Origin: an uncultured Oscillospiraceae bacterium
GTDB lineage: Bacteria > Bacillota > Clostridia > Oscillospirales > Oscillospiraceae
Assembly (NCBI GenBank): GCA_905236265.1
Contig: CAJOOV010000105.1
Span: 1-23,624 of the forward strand
Direction: 5' to 3'
Length of the DNA: 23,624 nucleotides
The notes below the pieces were generated by a model, which was not told where the DNA came from, made no database searches, and saw only the letters and a program-made list of their open reading frames with translations. A program made the translations under genes and the position numbers. Below are positions 6,202-14,079 of this stretch, one piece after another (the first letter of the stretch is position 1; the number at the start of each line of letters is the position of its first letter).

Positions 6202-8196
6202 ATGAGTTCCAACAGACCAGCTTCATCTGACCGCAGACCGGCTGTGGGCATTCTCACCGGGAGCTTCCACACGGACTACTCCCGCCGCATCGCAGGGGCG
6301 ATCTGCTCAGAGCTGTCCAAAGACGAGGTGGACGTGTACCTGTTTCAGGGGCTGGATGCCTCCCGCTTTCTGAACCTGAACCACTATGTAGACGAGGGCT
6401 TTGACCGGCATTACTACTCCCAGTATGAGTACAGCCGCTTTGTGCCGCTGGATCTGCTGATTCTCTCCTTCGGGACGATCTCTGCCATCAAGCAGGCCAT
6501 GCCGCTGGAGGAGTTTCTCCGCTCGCTTCCGAAGGTGCCGGTGATTCTGCTGGAGGTGGAGACGGACATTCCCAACGGGGTTCACATTACGGTGGATAAC
6601 TATGTGGGAATGCGCTCGTGCATCGAGCATCTGGTGGACTGCCACGGCTGCCGCAGGCCGGTCTACGTCTCCGGGCCGAAGGGGGTGCCGGATGCGGAGA
6701 TCCGCCTGTCCGCCTTCCGGGATGTGCTGCGGGAGCGGGGCATTGCGGTGCAGGAGGAGATGATCTGCTACGGTGACTTCACCGACTCCGTGGACGGCCT
6801 TGTGGAGGAAATGCTGGACCGGTTCCCGGATGCGGATGCCGTGGTCTGCGCCAACGACGAGATGGCGGAGAGCGCCTACCGGGTGCTGTGGAGGCGGGGC
6901 AAGGTGCCGGGGCGGGATATTGCGGTCACCGGCTTTGACAACAATCCCCCCTCCGCCTATATGGAGCCGCCCATGACCACGGTGCGCCAGAGCTATCGTC
7001 AGGTGTCACAGGCAGTGGGGGAGACCGTGCGCGCCTATCTCCGGGGGGAGTCCCCCCAATCCGTGCATCTGAGCGCCCAGCTTGTGGTGCGCCAGTCCTG
7101 CGGCTGCCCGGCGGCGCCGGGGGAGCGGGGAGAGCAGCAGGAGGGGAGCCGTGCCCCGGTGGTCATCCGCTACCGGGATCGCAATAAGCAGCTGATACGG
7201 GACAATATGCTCAGCGCCCTGATGCTGCGCAACCTGCTGCAGGAGAATATCTCCATCCACTCCTTTTTCCGGAATCTGGGACAGATGTTCCACGCACTGG
7301 GGACGGAGTGCTCCTGGATCGGGCTGCTGAAGCAGCCCCTTCCCGTGGAGGACGGCCAGCGGATGTTCCTGCCGGAGGAGCTGCGGGTGCATATGATCCA
7401 GCGTGGAGAGCAGGTGGAGTCCTTTTCCAGAGATCAGGCACCTGTCATCTCCGGGGAAAGCCTGGATGCCGTGCCCCGGTGGGACTGCCCCGGCACGAAG
7501 CCCACGGCGGTATTTCCCCTGTTTTACGCCAATATGCACTACGGTGTGCTGGCTGTGTCGCTGAAGCCTGCGGATATGCTGTTCTACTATGCCCTTTCTC
7601 TGGAAATCGGCACCGGGCTGCGGTATCTCTACATGGCGATGGATCAGCAGGAGGCGAGACGGGCGCTGCAGGAGAAGAACAAGATACTGGACTTCTCCGC
7701 CAGCCATGACGGGCTGACGGGGCTTTATAACCGGGTGGGTGTGATGAACCAGATCTATAACTACATCCGGGAGCACGGAAAGGGGCACCGGTTCGTGGCG
7801 GTGATGGCGGATCTGGATCATCTGAAGCAGATCAACGACACCTTCGGCCATGATGCCGGGGATACGGCCATCAAGACCGCCACCGAGCTGCTGCGCAAGA
7901 CCCTTCCGCCGGACAGCCCTCTGGGGCGCACAGGCGGGGACGAGTTTACCGCCCTGTTTCTGGAGCGGGACGGCTACAGCGCTAGGTGGTTTCGTCAGGA
8001 GATTAAACGTGCCTGCGCCGTGTTCAACAACGCCGGAGTGCTTCCCTACTTTGAGGATGTCTCCGTGGGCTGCGTCACCTTTGACTATGAGCAGGTGCCG
8101 GACATTCCCTCCCTGCTGAAGCAGGCGGATATGGAGCTGTATGAGGACAAAAAGCAACGCCGGAGCAATGTGATCCGGCAGACAGAGGAGGTCTGA
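6202..8196 (+). CDS. LacI-type ligand-binding domain fused to a GGDEF diguanylate cyclase
   Basis: 664 residues. Residues about 13-300 look like a LacI/periplasmic-binding-protein sensor (AVGILTGSF start, then CANDEMAESAYRVL and AVTGFDNNP, elements of the LacI effector domain). The DNA-binding helix-turn-helix is missing. A middle region (about 320-480) of uncertain fold follows, then a helix (EARRALQEKNKILDF) leading into DGLTGLYNR and the GGDEF domain with an intact GGDEF at 578-582. It should therefore make cyclic di-GMP. The inhibitory RxxD site usually found just upstream is absent. No signal peptide or membrane segment is seen, so it probably senses a cytosolic ligand, perhaps a sugar. 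GGAG lies 8 nt before ATG. It is first of three tightly spaced genes. Confidence 0.88.
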   Translation: MSSNRPASSDRRPAVGILTGSFHTDYSRRIAGAICSELSKDEVDVYLFQGLDASRFLNLNHYVDEGFDRHYYSQYEYSRFVPLDLLILSFGTISAIKQAMPLEEFLRSLPKVPVILLEVETDIPNGVHITVDNYVGMRSCIEHLVDCHGCRRPVYVSGPKGVPDAEIRLSAFRDVLRERGIAVQEEMICYGDFTDSVDGLVEEMLDRFPDADAVVCANDEMAESAYRVLWRRGKVPGRDIAVTGFDNNPPSAYMEPPMTTVRQSYRQVSQAVGETVRAYLRGESPQSVHLSAQLVVRQSCGCPAAPGERGEQQEGSRAPVVIRYRDRNKQLIRDNMLSALMLRNLLQENISIHSFFRNLGQMFHALGTECSWIGLLKQPLPVEDGQRMFLPEELRVHMIQRGEQVESFSRDQAPVISGESLDAVPRWDCPGTKPTAVFPLFYANMHYGVLAVSLKPADMLFYYALSLEIGTGLRYLYMAMDQQEARRALQEKNKILDFSASHDGLTGLYNRVGVMNQIYNYIREHGKGHRFVAVMADLDHLKQINDTFGHDAGDTAIKTATELLRKTLPPDSPLGRTGGDEFTALFLERDGYSARWFRQEIKRACAVFNNAGVLPYFEDVSVGCVTFDYEQVPDIPSLLKQADMELYEDKKQRRSNVIRQTEEV

Positions 8197-8199
8197 GCC

Positions 8200-8613
8200 A
8201 TGGGAAAGAAGCTGGGCGCCCTGATCCGCACTGCCCGCACGGAGGCGGGGCTGACGCAGGAGCAGCTTGCAAAGAAGGTGAAGGATCTGTCCGCCTCTGA
8301 GCTGAGTAAGGTGGAGCGGGGAGAGAAGGAGCCCACCACCGACCAGATCAGGCAGATTGCCAAGGCCACCGGCGTGACCCAGAAATCCCTTCTGGATGCC
8401 GCCAAGACGGCCAAGACCGCCTCCTCCGGCAAGAGCGCAGGGGAGAAGGACACCATGAAGGTGACGGCGGCGGAGCGGAAGCTGGTGGAGCTGTACCGGC
8501 AGGCGGACGGGGACACCCGGAAGGCGGCGCTGAAGGTGCTGCAGGGGGAGAAGACGGACTTCTCCGCCGAGGGGTTGCTGGGCGCTGCACTGGATGTATT
8601 GATGAAGAAGTAA
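8200..8613 (+). CDS. XRE-family helix-turn-helix regulator
   Basis: 137 residues. Residues 1-60 form a Cro/CI-type helix-turn-helix (LGALIRTARTEAGLTQEQLA, then SASELSKVERGEKEPT). A basic, serine-rich linker and a helical C-terminal part (about 85-137) probably serve dimerisation. It begins 3 nt after the stop of the GGDEF gene, and its ribosome site (GAGGAGG) lies inside that gene's last codons, so translation is probably coupled. The protease gene follows after 13 nt. It may control its own operon through the palindrome at 6125-6149 (inference). No peptidase or ligand-binding domain is visible in it. Confidence 0.88.
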   Translation: MGKKLGALIRTARTEAGLTQEQLAKKVKDLSASELSKVERGEKEPTTDQIRQIAKATGVTQKSLLDAAKTAKTASSGKSAGEKDTMKVTAAERKLVELYRQADGDTRKAALKVLQGEKTDFSAEGLLGAALDVLMKK

Positions 8614-8626
8614 CGGAGGAGAGAAT

Positions 8627-11008
8627 ATGGATAACAGACCCACCGGACGGGAAAAGCATATTACCGGAACGGGAAAAACAGTACAGAAACGGGGAGATGG
8701 GCTGAATACCGGCCCTGTGGGACGCTCGGACGGCTACCGGGGGCGCAGAGGCTCCGGCTCCGGCGGGGGCGAGCGTGCCTCCGGGCAGAGAAGCCCCCTT
8801 GCGGTGATTATCGTGCTTCTGGTGGCTCTGCTGGGCGGCGGCGGAGCGGGACTGAGCGGGCTGCTGGGAGACGGCGGCACCGGTGTACAGACCCAGCCCT
8901 CCTCCGGCTACCAGTCCGTCCAGCCCGGTGCCTCTCTGGGCAGCCTGCTGGCAGGCGGACTTTCCGGCAGCGCCCCCTCCTCCGGCTGGGACAGAGCGTC
9001 CAACACCGGACGGCTGGATACCTCCGTGGCGCAGGGTGCGCGGGAGAAGTACACCGTCCTTCGGGGAGAGGGACAGGACACTGTGACCCTGATGGTCTAC
9101 GTCTGCGGCACCGATCTGGAATCCCGCAGCGGCATGGCCAGTGCCGACCTGCAGGAGATGACAGCCGCTGCCCTCAGCGATCAGGTGAACCTGCTGGTGT
9201 GTACCGGAGGCTGCAAGCAGTGGAAAAACGATGTGGTAAGCAGCTCCGTCAACCAGATCTACAAGGTGGAGCAGGGAGGGCTGCGCCGGCTGGTGGAGGA
9301 CAACGGCACCGCCGCCATGACCAGCCCGGACAACCTCACCGGCTTTTTGCAGTTCTGCGCCCAGCGCTACCCCGCTGACCGCTACCAGCTCATTCTCTGG
9401 GATCACGGTGGCGGCGCCCTGTCCGGCTACGGCTATGACGAGAAGAACCCCGGCTCCGGCTCCATGAACCTGAGCAGCCTGCAAAAGGCGCTGGAGCAGT
9501 CCAAGCTGCACTTCGACTTCATCGGCTTTGATGCCTGCCTCATGGCAACGCTGGAGACTGCCCTTGCCGTGGAGCCTTATGCGGATTACCTCATCGCCTC
9601 GGAGGAGACGGAGCCGGGCATTGGCTGGTACTATACCAACTGGCTGGGACAGCTCTCCAAGAACACCTCCACCCCCACTGTGGAGCTGGGCAGGCAGATT
9701 GCAGACGATTTCGTCTCCGCCTGCAATCAGAGATGCCCCGGACAAAAGACCACCCTCTCCGTGGTGGATCTGGCGGAGCTGAAAGCCACGGTGCCGGAGC
9801 AGTTTGGCAGCTTTGCCGCCGCCACCTCCCAGATGCTCAGCCAGCAGAACTATCAGGCGGTCTCCGACGCACGCAGCGGCAGCCGGGAGTTTGCCGCCTC
9901 CAGCCGCATTGACCATGTGGATCTGGTGGACTTTGCCACCCGGCTGGACACGGAGCAGGGAGAGGCGCTGTCTCAGGCGGTTCTGGGGGCGGTGAAGTAC
10001 AATAAGACCTCCTCCAGCATGACCAATGCCTACGGCCTGTCCGTGTACTTCCCCTATAAAAAGACCTCCGTGGTGAACAACGCCGTGGCGACCTATAACG
10101 CCATCGGCATGGACGACGACTATACCCGCTGCATCCAGCAGTTTGCCAGCATGGAGGTCAGCGGTCAGGCAGTGAGCGGCGGCGCTTCGTCTCCCCTCAG
10201 CTCCCTCACCGGCAGCGGCTCCCCCTCAGGGCAGCTCTCCTCTCAGGACATTTATAACATCCTCAACGGACTGCTGGGGGGCGATCTGGCCAACGTATCC
10301 GGCCTCACCGGGAGCAATTCCGGCTTTCTGGGCAGAGGGCTGGACGTGGACAACACGGCGGAGTATATCACCGCCCACCAGCTGGACGCCTCTGCGCTGG
10401 TGTGGACGGGTTCAGGAGAGGATGCCCGCCTCACCCTCAGCGAGGAGCAGTGGGCGCTGGTGCAGGAGTTGCAGCTCAATGTGTTTCTGGACGACGGCGA
10501 GGGGTACATTGATCTGGGTCTGGACAATGTGTATGACTTCACCGACGACGGCGCCCTCATGGGGGATTATGACGGCACATGGCTTGCCATCGACGACCAG
10601 CCTGTCCCCTACTACTATGTGGACAGCGTGCGGGACGGGGACGAGTACAGCATCACCGGGCGGGTTCCCGTCATGCTGAACGGGGTGCGCTCCAACCTGA
10701 TTCTGGTCTTCGACAATGACCACCCCTACGGCACCATTGCCGGGGCGCAGGCGGACTATATCGACGGCGAGACGGAGACAGTGGCGAAAACCCTCACCGA
10801 GCTGGAGCAGGGGGACACCATCGAATTTGTCTGCGACTACTACGGCTATGACGGCAGCTATCAGAACAGCTACTATCTGGGCGAGCCTATGACCTATACG
10901 GGAGAGCATGAGATCAGCAATGTCTATGTGCAGGGCGATCTGACGGCGACCTATCTGTTCACAGACCTCTACCAGCAGGAGTATTGGACAGCGCCGATTC
11001 CCCAATAA
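8627..11008 (+). CDS. Membrane-anchored clostripain-family (peptidase C11) cysteine protease
   Basis: 793 residues. A charged, glycine-rich N-terminus precedes one hydrophobic segment (about 57-80), giving a type II anchor with the rest outside the cell. A low-complexity Ser/Gly linker leads to the C11 domain (about 148-520). The predicted catalytic pair is H260 in WDHGGG and C304 in GFDACLMATLE, the family's standard motifs. C11 enzymes usually cut after Arg or Lys and self-process. The C-terminal 250 residues are acidic and strand-rich, perhaps a substrate-binding or wall-contact module; they match nothing I recognise. GGAGGAG lies before the ATG. It is the last gene of the operon with the GGDEF sensor and XRE protein and is followed by a strong terminator. 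Confidence 0.9.
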   Translation: MDNRPTGREKHITGTGKTVQKRGDGLNTGPVGRSDGYRGRRGSGSGGGERASGQRSPLAVIIVLLVALLGGGGAGLSGLLGDGGTGVQTQPSSGYQSVQPGASLGSLLAGGLSGSAPSSGWDRASNTGRLDTSVAQGAREKYTVLRGEGQDTVTLMVYVCGTDLESRSGMASADLQEMTAAALSDQVNLLVCTGGCKQWKNDVVSSSVNQIYKVEQGGLRRLVEDNGTAAMTSPDNLTGFLQFCAQRYPADRYQLILWDHGGGALSGYGYDEKNPGSGSMNLSSLQKALEQSKLHFDFIGFDACLMATLETALAVEPYADYLIASEETEPGIGWYYTNWLGQLSKNTSTPTVELGRQIADDFVSACNQRCPGQKTTLSVVDLAELKATVPEQFGSFAAATSQMLSQQNYQAVSDARSGSREFAASSRIDHVDLVDFATRLDTEQGEALSQAVLGAVKYNKTSSSMTNAYGLSVYFPYKKTSVVNNAVATYNAIGMDDDYTRCIQQFASMEVSGQAVSGGASSPLSSLTGSGSPSGQLSSQDIYNILNGLLGGDLANVSGLTGSNSGFLGRGLDVDNTAEYITAHQLDASALVWTGSGEDARLTLSEEQWALVQELQLNVFLDDGEGYIDLGLDNVYDFTDDGALMGDYDGTWLAIDDQPVPYYYVDSVRDGDEYSITGRVPVMLNGVRSNLILVFDNDHPYGTIAGAQADYIDGETETVAKTLTELEQGDTIEFVCDYYGYDGSYQNSYYLGEPMTYTGEHEISNVYVQGDLTATYLFTDLYQQEYWTAPIPQ

Positions 11009-11053
11009 CATATGACAGAAAGGGACTTCACCAGTGCCTGAACCTTGACAAAG

Positions 11054-11087
11054 AAACCCGCTTTCAGCTCAGGCTGAAAGCGGGTTT
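11054..11087 (+). terminator. Terminator of the GGDEF-XRE-clostripain operon
   Basis: A perfect 15-bp stem (AAACCCGCTTTCAGC, loop TCAG) ends in a T run at 11085-11088. It starts 46 nt after the protease stop codon. Read on the minus strand it is preceded by a P repeat and a CTGAAAA linker, the same arrangement as at 4939-5014. Confidence 0.88.
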
Positions 11088-11090
11088 TCA

Positions 11091-11125
11091 GTCGCAGGTA
11101 AAGTCCAACGGACTTTGCCTGCGAC
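11091..11125 (-). repeat. Palindromic repeat, family P, copy 2
   Basis: A 16-bp stem (GTCGCAGG-T-AAAGTCC) with one G-T pair and loop AAC. It is oriented opposite to copy 1: the linker CTGAAAA and terminator hairpin lie on its left. Confidence 0.83.
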
Positions 11126-11128
11126 TTT

Positions 11129-11173
11129 AGCCCCCTCTTTGAGGGGGCTGTCTGCGCAGCAGACTGGGGGAGC
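11129..11173 (-). repeat. U repeat, copy 3
   Basis: Read on the minus strand it starts GCTCCCCCAG like copy 1. Its first hairpin has changed to GTCTGC-TGC-GCAGAC and its second to GCCCCCTC-AAA-GAGGGGGC, both fully paired. Confidence 0.78.
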
Positions 11174-11222
11174 ACTCCCTCCGCCCCTTCGGGCACCTCC
11201 CTCAGAGAGGGAGGCACTGGCA
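11174..11222 (+). repeat. U repeat, copy 4
   Basis: It starts ACTCCCTCCG and has hairpins GCCC(C)-TTC-GGGC and CCTCCCTC-AGA-GAGGGAGG, ending in ACTGGCA. It lies directly beside copy 3 in the opposite orientation and is nearly identical to copy 2. Confidence 0.78.
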
Positions 11223-11308
11223 CGGACGGAACGTTTTTCAGCCTTTGCCTACAAGTCCTGTATCTGCCCTGTGTGCGGAACTCTGTGAGGCTTTGTCTTC
11301 AGCCCTTT

Positions 11309-11740
11309 TCAGATAACATAGTCAAACCCGTCCTCCTCCCGGCGCATCAGATCTGCGATGGTGAACCCGGCGAGATAGTCATGCACCAGCGTGTCCAGCC
11401 CCTTCCAAAGCCCCAGCGTGCGGCAGGAGGCCATGCGGGAGCAGACCGGGCTGCCCGGCTCCAGACAGGCCACCGGCGCAAGGGTTCCCTCCATCAGCAC
11501 CAGAACGTCCCAGACATTGATCTGCTCCGGCGGCCTGTCCAGCTGATAGCCGCCGCCCTTGCCCCGCAGACCCACTACGATCCCGCTTTTCACCAGCGTT
11601 TTCACAATGCTCTCCAGATACTTCTCCGAAATCTCCTGCCTCTGGGCAACCTCCTTCAGCGTCATATATCCTGCGCTGCGGTGCTCCGCCAGATCAATCA
11701 GGATTCTCAGGGCATAGCGCCCTCTGGTCGAGATCATCAT
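11309..11740 (-). CDS. Rrf2-family regulator with three IscR-like cysteines
   Basis: 143 residues. A winged helix-turn-helix (ISTRGRYALRILIDLAEH, then the recognition region and the GLRGKGGGYQL wing) spans about 2-68. C92, C100 and C106 in a C-x7-C-x5-C pattern align with the three cluster-binding cysteines of IscR (C92, C98, C104), including the following LW. This suggests a [2Fe-2S] sensor and is unlike Bacillus CymR, which lacks such a set. It is divergent from cysK, so it probably regulates cysteine synthesis and itself. Two adjacent ATGs are possible; the first (11740) is preferred, with GGGAGG 8 nt upstream. Family firm, cluster and target inferred. Confidence 0.88.
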   Translation of the reverse strand: MMISTRGRYALRILIDLAEHRSAGYMTLKEVAQRQEISEKYLESIVKTLVKSGIVVGLRGKGGGYQLDRPPEQINVWDVLVLMEGTLAPVACLEPGSPVCSRMASCRTLGLWKGLDTLVHDYLAGFTIADLMRREEDGFDYVI

Positions 11741-11771
11741 GCCGTCGGCCTCCCTCTCCTTTTGTTTTCCT

Positions 11772-11800
11772 ATTATACAGCAAGGTTAATGGGATTTCAA
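11772..11800 (-). promoter_or_regulatory. Sigma-A promoter of the Rrf2 gene
   Basis: On the minus strand: TTGAAA (11800-11795), a 17-nt spacer, and TATAAT (11777-11772). It is back-to-back with the cysK promoter, the two -35 boxes being 24 nt apart. Confidence 0.78.
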
Positions 11801-11824
11801 CTGCCCTATTTGTGCATTCTGCTC

Positions 11825-11853
11825 TTGACAAGTGGGAGAGAGACGGCTATAAT
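11825..11853 (+). promoter_or_regulatory. Perfect-consensus sigma-A promoter of cysK
   Basis: TTGACA (11825-11830), a 17-nt spacer, and TATAAT (11848-11853), all matching consensus. Just downstream, CCTAC (11855-11859) and GTAGG (11875-11879), and within them TACC and GGTA, form an imperfect inverted repeat reaching into the ribosome site. This is a plausible repressor site for the divergent Rrf2 protein. Confidence 0.85.
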
Positions 11854-11887
11854 TCCTACATACCCATTTGAAAGGTAGGTAATACAC

Positions 11888-12820
11888 ATGGCTGGAATCT
11901 ATACATCTGCTGACCAGTTGATCGGGGGCACTCCCCTGCTGGAGCTGACTCATATTGAGCGGGAGAAGGGGCTGGAGGCAAAGGTGCTGGCAAAGCTGGA
12001 ATACTTCAACCCGGCCGGGTCTGTGAAGGACAGAGTGGCAAAGGCGATGATTGACGACGCTGAGGCGAAGGGCGTGCTGAAGGAGGGCTCTGTCATCATT
12101 GAACCCACCTCCGGCAACACGGGCATCGGCCTTGCCTCCGTCGCCGCCGCCAGAGGCTATCGGATTATCATTGTCATGCCGGAGACCATGAGCGTGGAGC
12201 GCCGCCAGATTATGAAGGCATACGGGGCGGAGCTGGTGCTCACCGACGGGGCAAAGGGCATGAAGGGCGCTATCGCCAGAGCGGAGGAGCTGGCACGGGA
12301 GATTCCCAACGCCTTTATCCCCGGACAGTTTGTCAATCCCGCCAACCCCGCCATTCACAAGGCCACCACCGGGCCGGAGATCTGGGCGGACACCGAGGGC
12401 AAGGTGGACATTTTCGTGGCAGGCGTGGGCACCGGCGGCACCGTCACCGGCGTGGGCGCTTACCTGAAGGAGCAGAATCCCGCTGTGCGTGTGGTTGCTG
12501 TGGAGCCTGCAGGCTCTCCGGTGCTGTCCAAGGGCACGGCAGGCGCCCACAAGATTCAGGGCATCGGCGCAGGATTTGTGCCGGAGGTTCTGGACACGGG
12601 CATCTATGACGAGATCATCACCGTGGAAAACGAGGACGCCTTTGCCGCCGGAAAGCTGGTGGGACGGCTGGAGGGCGTGCTGGTGGGCATTTCCTCCGGC
12701 GCAGCCGTGTGGGCGGCGGTGGAGCTGGCCAAGCGGGAGGAGAACCGGGGCAAGACCATTGTGGCGCTGCTGCCGGATACCGGCGACCGCTATCTCTCCA
12801 CCCCCCTGTTTGCAGACTGA
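11888..12820 (+). CDS. cysK: Cysteine synthase A (O-acetylserine sulfhydrylase)
   Basis: 310 residues, the usual CysK length. It makes L-cysteine from O-acetylserine and sulfide in the cytosol using PLP. The PLP-binding lysine is K47 in NPAGSVKDR. The substrate loop is PTSGNTG (73-79), the phosphate-binding loop is GTGGT (181-185), and GISSGAA lies near the C-terminus. The start at 11888 follows an AGG-rich site and a consensus promoter. No serine acetyltransferase gene lies beside it. Expression is likely held down by the divergent Rrf2 regulator, since an unregulated consensus promoter would be very strong. Confidence 0.95.
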   Translation: MAGIYTSADQLIGGTPLLELTHIEREKGLEAKVLAKLEYFNPAGSVKDRVAKAMIDDAEAKGVLKEGSVIIEPTSGNTGIGLASVAAARGYRIIIVMPETMSVERRQIMKAYGAELVLTDGAKGMKGAIARAEELAREIPNAFIPGQFVNPANPAIHKATTGPEIWADTEGKVDIFVAGVGTGGTVTGVGAYLKEQNPAVRVVAVEPAGSPVLSKGTAGAHKIQGIGAGFVPEVLDTGIYDEIITVENEDAFAAGKLVGRLEGVLVGISSGAAVWAAVELAKREENRGKTIVALLPDTGDRYLSTPLFAD

Positions 12821-12880
12821 ACCTCTATCCGAGGGAGACAATAACGGAAAAACGGACAGCGAACCATTCCCGCTGCTTAA

Positions 12881-12913
12881 TCGGAGCCAAAGTCCATTGG
12901 ACTTTGGCTCCGA
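12881..12913. repeat. Palindromic repeat, family P, copy 3
   Basis: Stem TCGGAGCCAAAGTCC with its complement. Compared with copy 1, two base pairs are inverted (C-G to G-C and G-C to C-G) while the pairing is kept. It lies between the convergent cysK and PfkB genes, with no clear linker-terminator attached. Confidence 0.78.
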
Positions 12914-12955
12914 GCTTTGCACCGGACTGAATCCGGTACAAGAATGATTTGACTC

Positions 12956-12978
12956 CGTTGCGCCCTGTGGGCGCAACG
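12956..12978. terminator. Stem-loop between convergent cysK and PfkB genes, probable terminator
   Basis: A perfect 10-bp stem (CGTTGCGCCC, loop TGT, GGGCGCAACG) lies 14 nt beyond the end of the minus-strand PfkB gene. The only nearby T run on the plus strand is 10 nt further (CCTTTTCT). A second small stem, ACCGGA/TCCGGT, is at 12921-12937. Termination strength is uncertain. Confidence 0.5.
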
Positions 12979-12992
12979 CTGGGAGGCCTTTT

Positions 12993-13916
12993 CTAACGCC
13001 GCTCCAAATCAAACTCCTCCGGCAAAAACCGGGGGCAGACGCTCTCCTTTGTTGCAATGACGGAGCAGGCCAGCCTTGTGCCAATACGGCAGGCCTCCAT
13101 CAGGCTCTTGCCGTAGGTCAGCCCAATGGCAACCCCGGCGAAGAAGCTGTCTCCCGCCCCGGTGGTGTCGATGATGTCCACCTTCTGGGCGGGGCAGATG
13201 CCGCAGTAGCCGTCCTGCTGGGCATAGACCGCACCCTGCGCACCCATAGTGACAATCATGCGGGGAATCTTTGCCCGCTTGATGCGCCGCTCCAGAATCT
13301 GGCACATCTCCTCCGGGTTTTTCCCCTCGTAGTCCTCGGAGAAGAGCATACCCGCCTCCTGCTGGTTGCAGACAATGCAGCCGGTGCGCTGGAGCAGATC
13401 CCGGCGCTGGACGGCGATGGACATATTGGACACCACGGCGTAGACCTCCTTACCGTGGCGCTCCGCCAGCTCAAAGATCCGCTTCACCAGCGGCACCTCC
13501 ATGTCGATCTCCAGCACAACGCTGTCCGCCTGAGCGAAAATCTCGTCCCCGTGCTCCTCCAGCACGGAGGCGATGCTGCCCAGATCCGGGCGGCTGGAGA
13601 TGGAGGCAATCACGTCCCCGCTGTTGTCAAAGATGGCCAGCCATGTGCCAAGCCCGTTTTCCACCCGCTGGATATAGCGGGTGTCGATATTGTGGCGCTT
13701 CAGCTTGTCCAGCACGTCGGAGCTGATGCCGCTGTTGTCCAAGACGGTGATAAAGGTGGGCTTGAGTTCAATGTTGGCAATGTCCTCCGCCACATTGCGC
13801 CCCACGCCTCCGTGTACCTGAATCACCCTGCCCACGTTTCTCCCCCCGGAGATATACTGGGTGATGGGATAGCCCTTGATGTCCACAAAGGTGGCTCCAA
13901 AGACCACAATGCCCAT
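12993..13916 (-). CDS. PfkB-family sugar/nucleoside kinase
   Basis: 307 residues of ribokinase-like fold. The N-terminal signature is GGVGRNVAE (36-44) and the C-terminal ATP/anion-hole motif is DTTGAGDSFFAG (250-261), with D256 as the predicted catalytic base. It phosphorylates a sugar or nucleoside in the cytosol with ATP. The GGVGRN-x-AE form recalls pseudouridine kinases, but no pseudouridine glycosidase gene is next to it, so the substrate is left open. The start is supported by AGGAGG before the ATG and a good promoter upstream. It is a single gene, convergent with cysK. Confidence 0.88.
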   Translation of the reverse strand: MGIVVFGATFVDIKGYPITQYISGGRNVGRVIQVHGGVGRNVAEDIANIELKPTFITVLDNSGISSDVLDKLKRHNIDTRYIQRVENGLGTWLAIFDNSGDVIASISSRPDLGSIASVLEEHGDEIFAQADSVVLEIDMEVPLVKRIFELAERHGKEVYAVVSNMSIAVQRRDLLQRTGCIVCNQQEAGMLFSEDYEGKNPEEMCQILERRIKRAKIPRMIVTMGAQGAVYAQQDGYCGICPAQKVDIIDTTGAGDSFFAGVAIGLTYGKSLMEACRIGTRLACSVIATKESVCPRFLPEEFDLERR

Positions 13917-13981
13917 AAAAACTGCCTCCTCTCATGGTGCGTTTCGGAAAAGGGTAAGCCGGACGGTTTCCTGATGACATC

Positions 13982-14010
13982 ATTATACCTGTTTTTCACA
14001 AGTCCTGCAA
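13982..14010 (-). promoter_or_regulatory. Sigma-A promoter of the PfkB kinase gene
   Basis: On the minus strand: TTGCAG (14010-14005), a 17-nt spacer, and TATAAT (13987-13982). The -35 lies in a small palindrome CTGCAA-GTAA-TTGCAG (14005-14020), which may be an operator. Confidence 0.72.
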
Positions 14011-14027
14011 GTAATTGCAGAAAAAGA

Positions 14028-14056
14028 GAGACAAACCGTGAGGGATGTGGTATACT
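14028..14056 (+). promoter_or_regulatory. Possible promoter of the lysozyme-like gene
   Basis: GAGACA, 17 nt, TATACT (14051-14056). The -35 is a partial match. If it is used, translation cannot begin at the upstream GTG at 14038, which agrees with the start chosen at 14080. Confidence 0.45.
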
Positions 14057-14079
14057 GCGCAAAGAGAGGAGGCGTAGCT

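Larger units (their letters stand above)
11009..11308. other. 300-nt convergent intergenic region
   Basis: No coding region is supported. It holds the operon terminator (11054-11087), a P repeat (11091-11125) and two back-to-back U repeats (11129-11222). Nothing recognisable lies between 11223 and 11308 apart from the end of the Rrf2 gene's 3' flank. Confidence 0.75.

Noticed and set aside
7006..9916. Two long minus-strand frames opposite the GGDEF, XRE and clostripain genes
   Set aside because: They are shadows of the plus-strand operon, with no family motifs and no start signals.
12845..12875. Terminator for the PfkB gene at CAGCG/CGCTG with a nearby T run
   Set aside because: The stem is only 5 bp with a 9-nt loop and the T run is offset by 4 nt; too weak to list as a feature.
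11786..13084. A 432-codon minus-strand frame across cysK and the convergent intergenic region
   Set aside because: It is antisense to cysK and translates the P repeat and other hairpins, which commonly create spurious frames.
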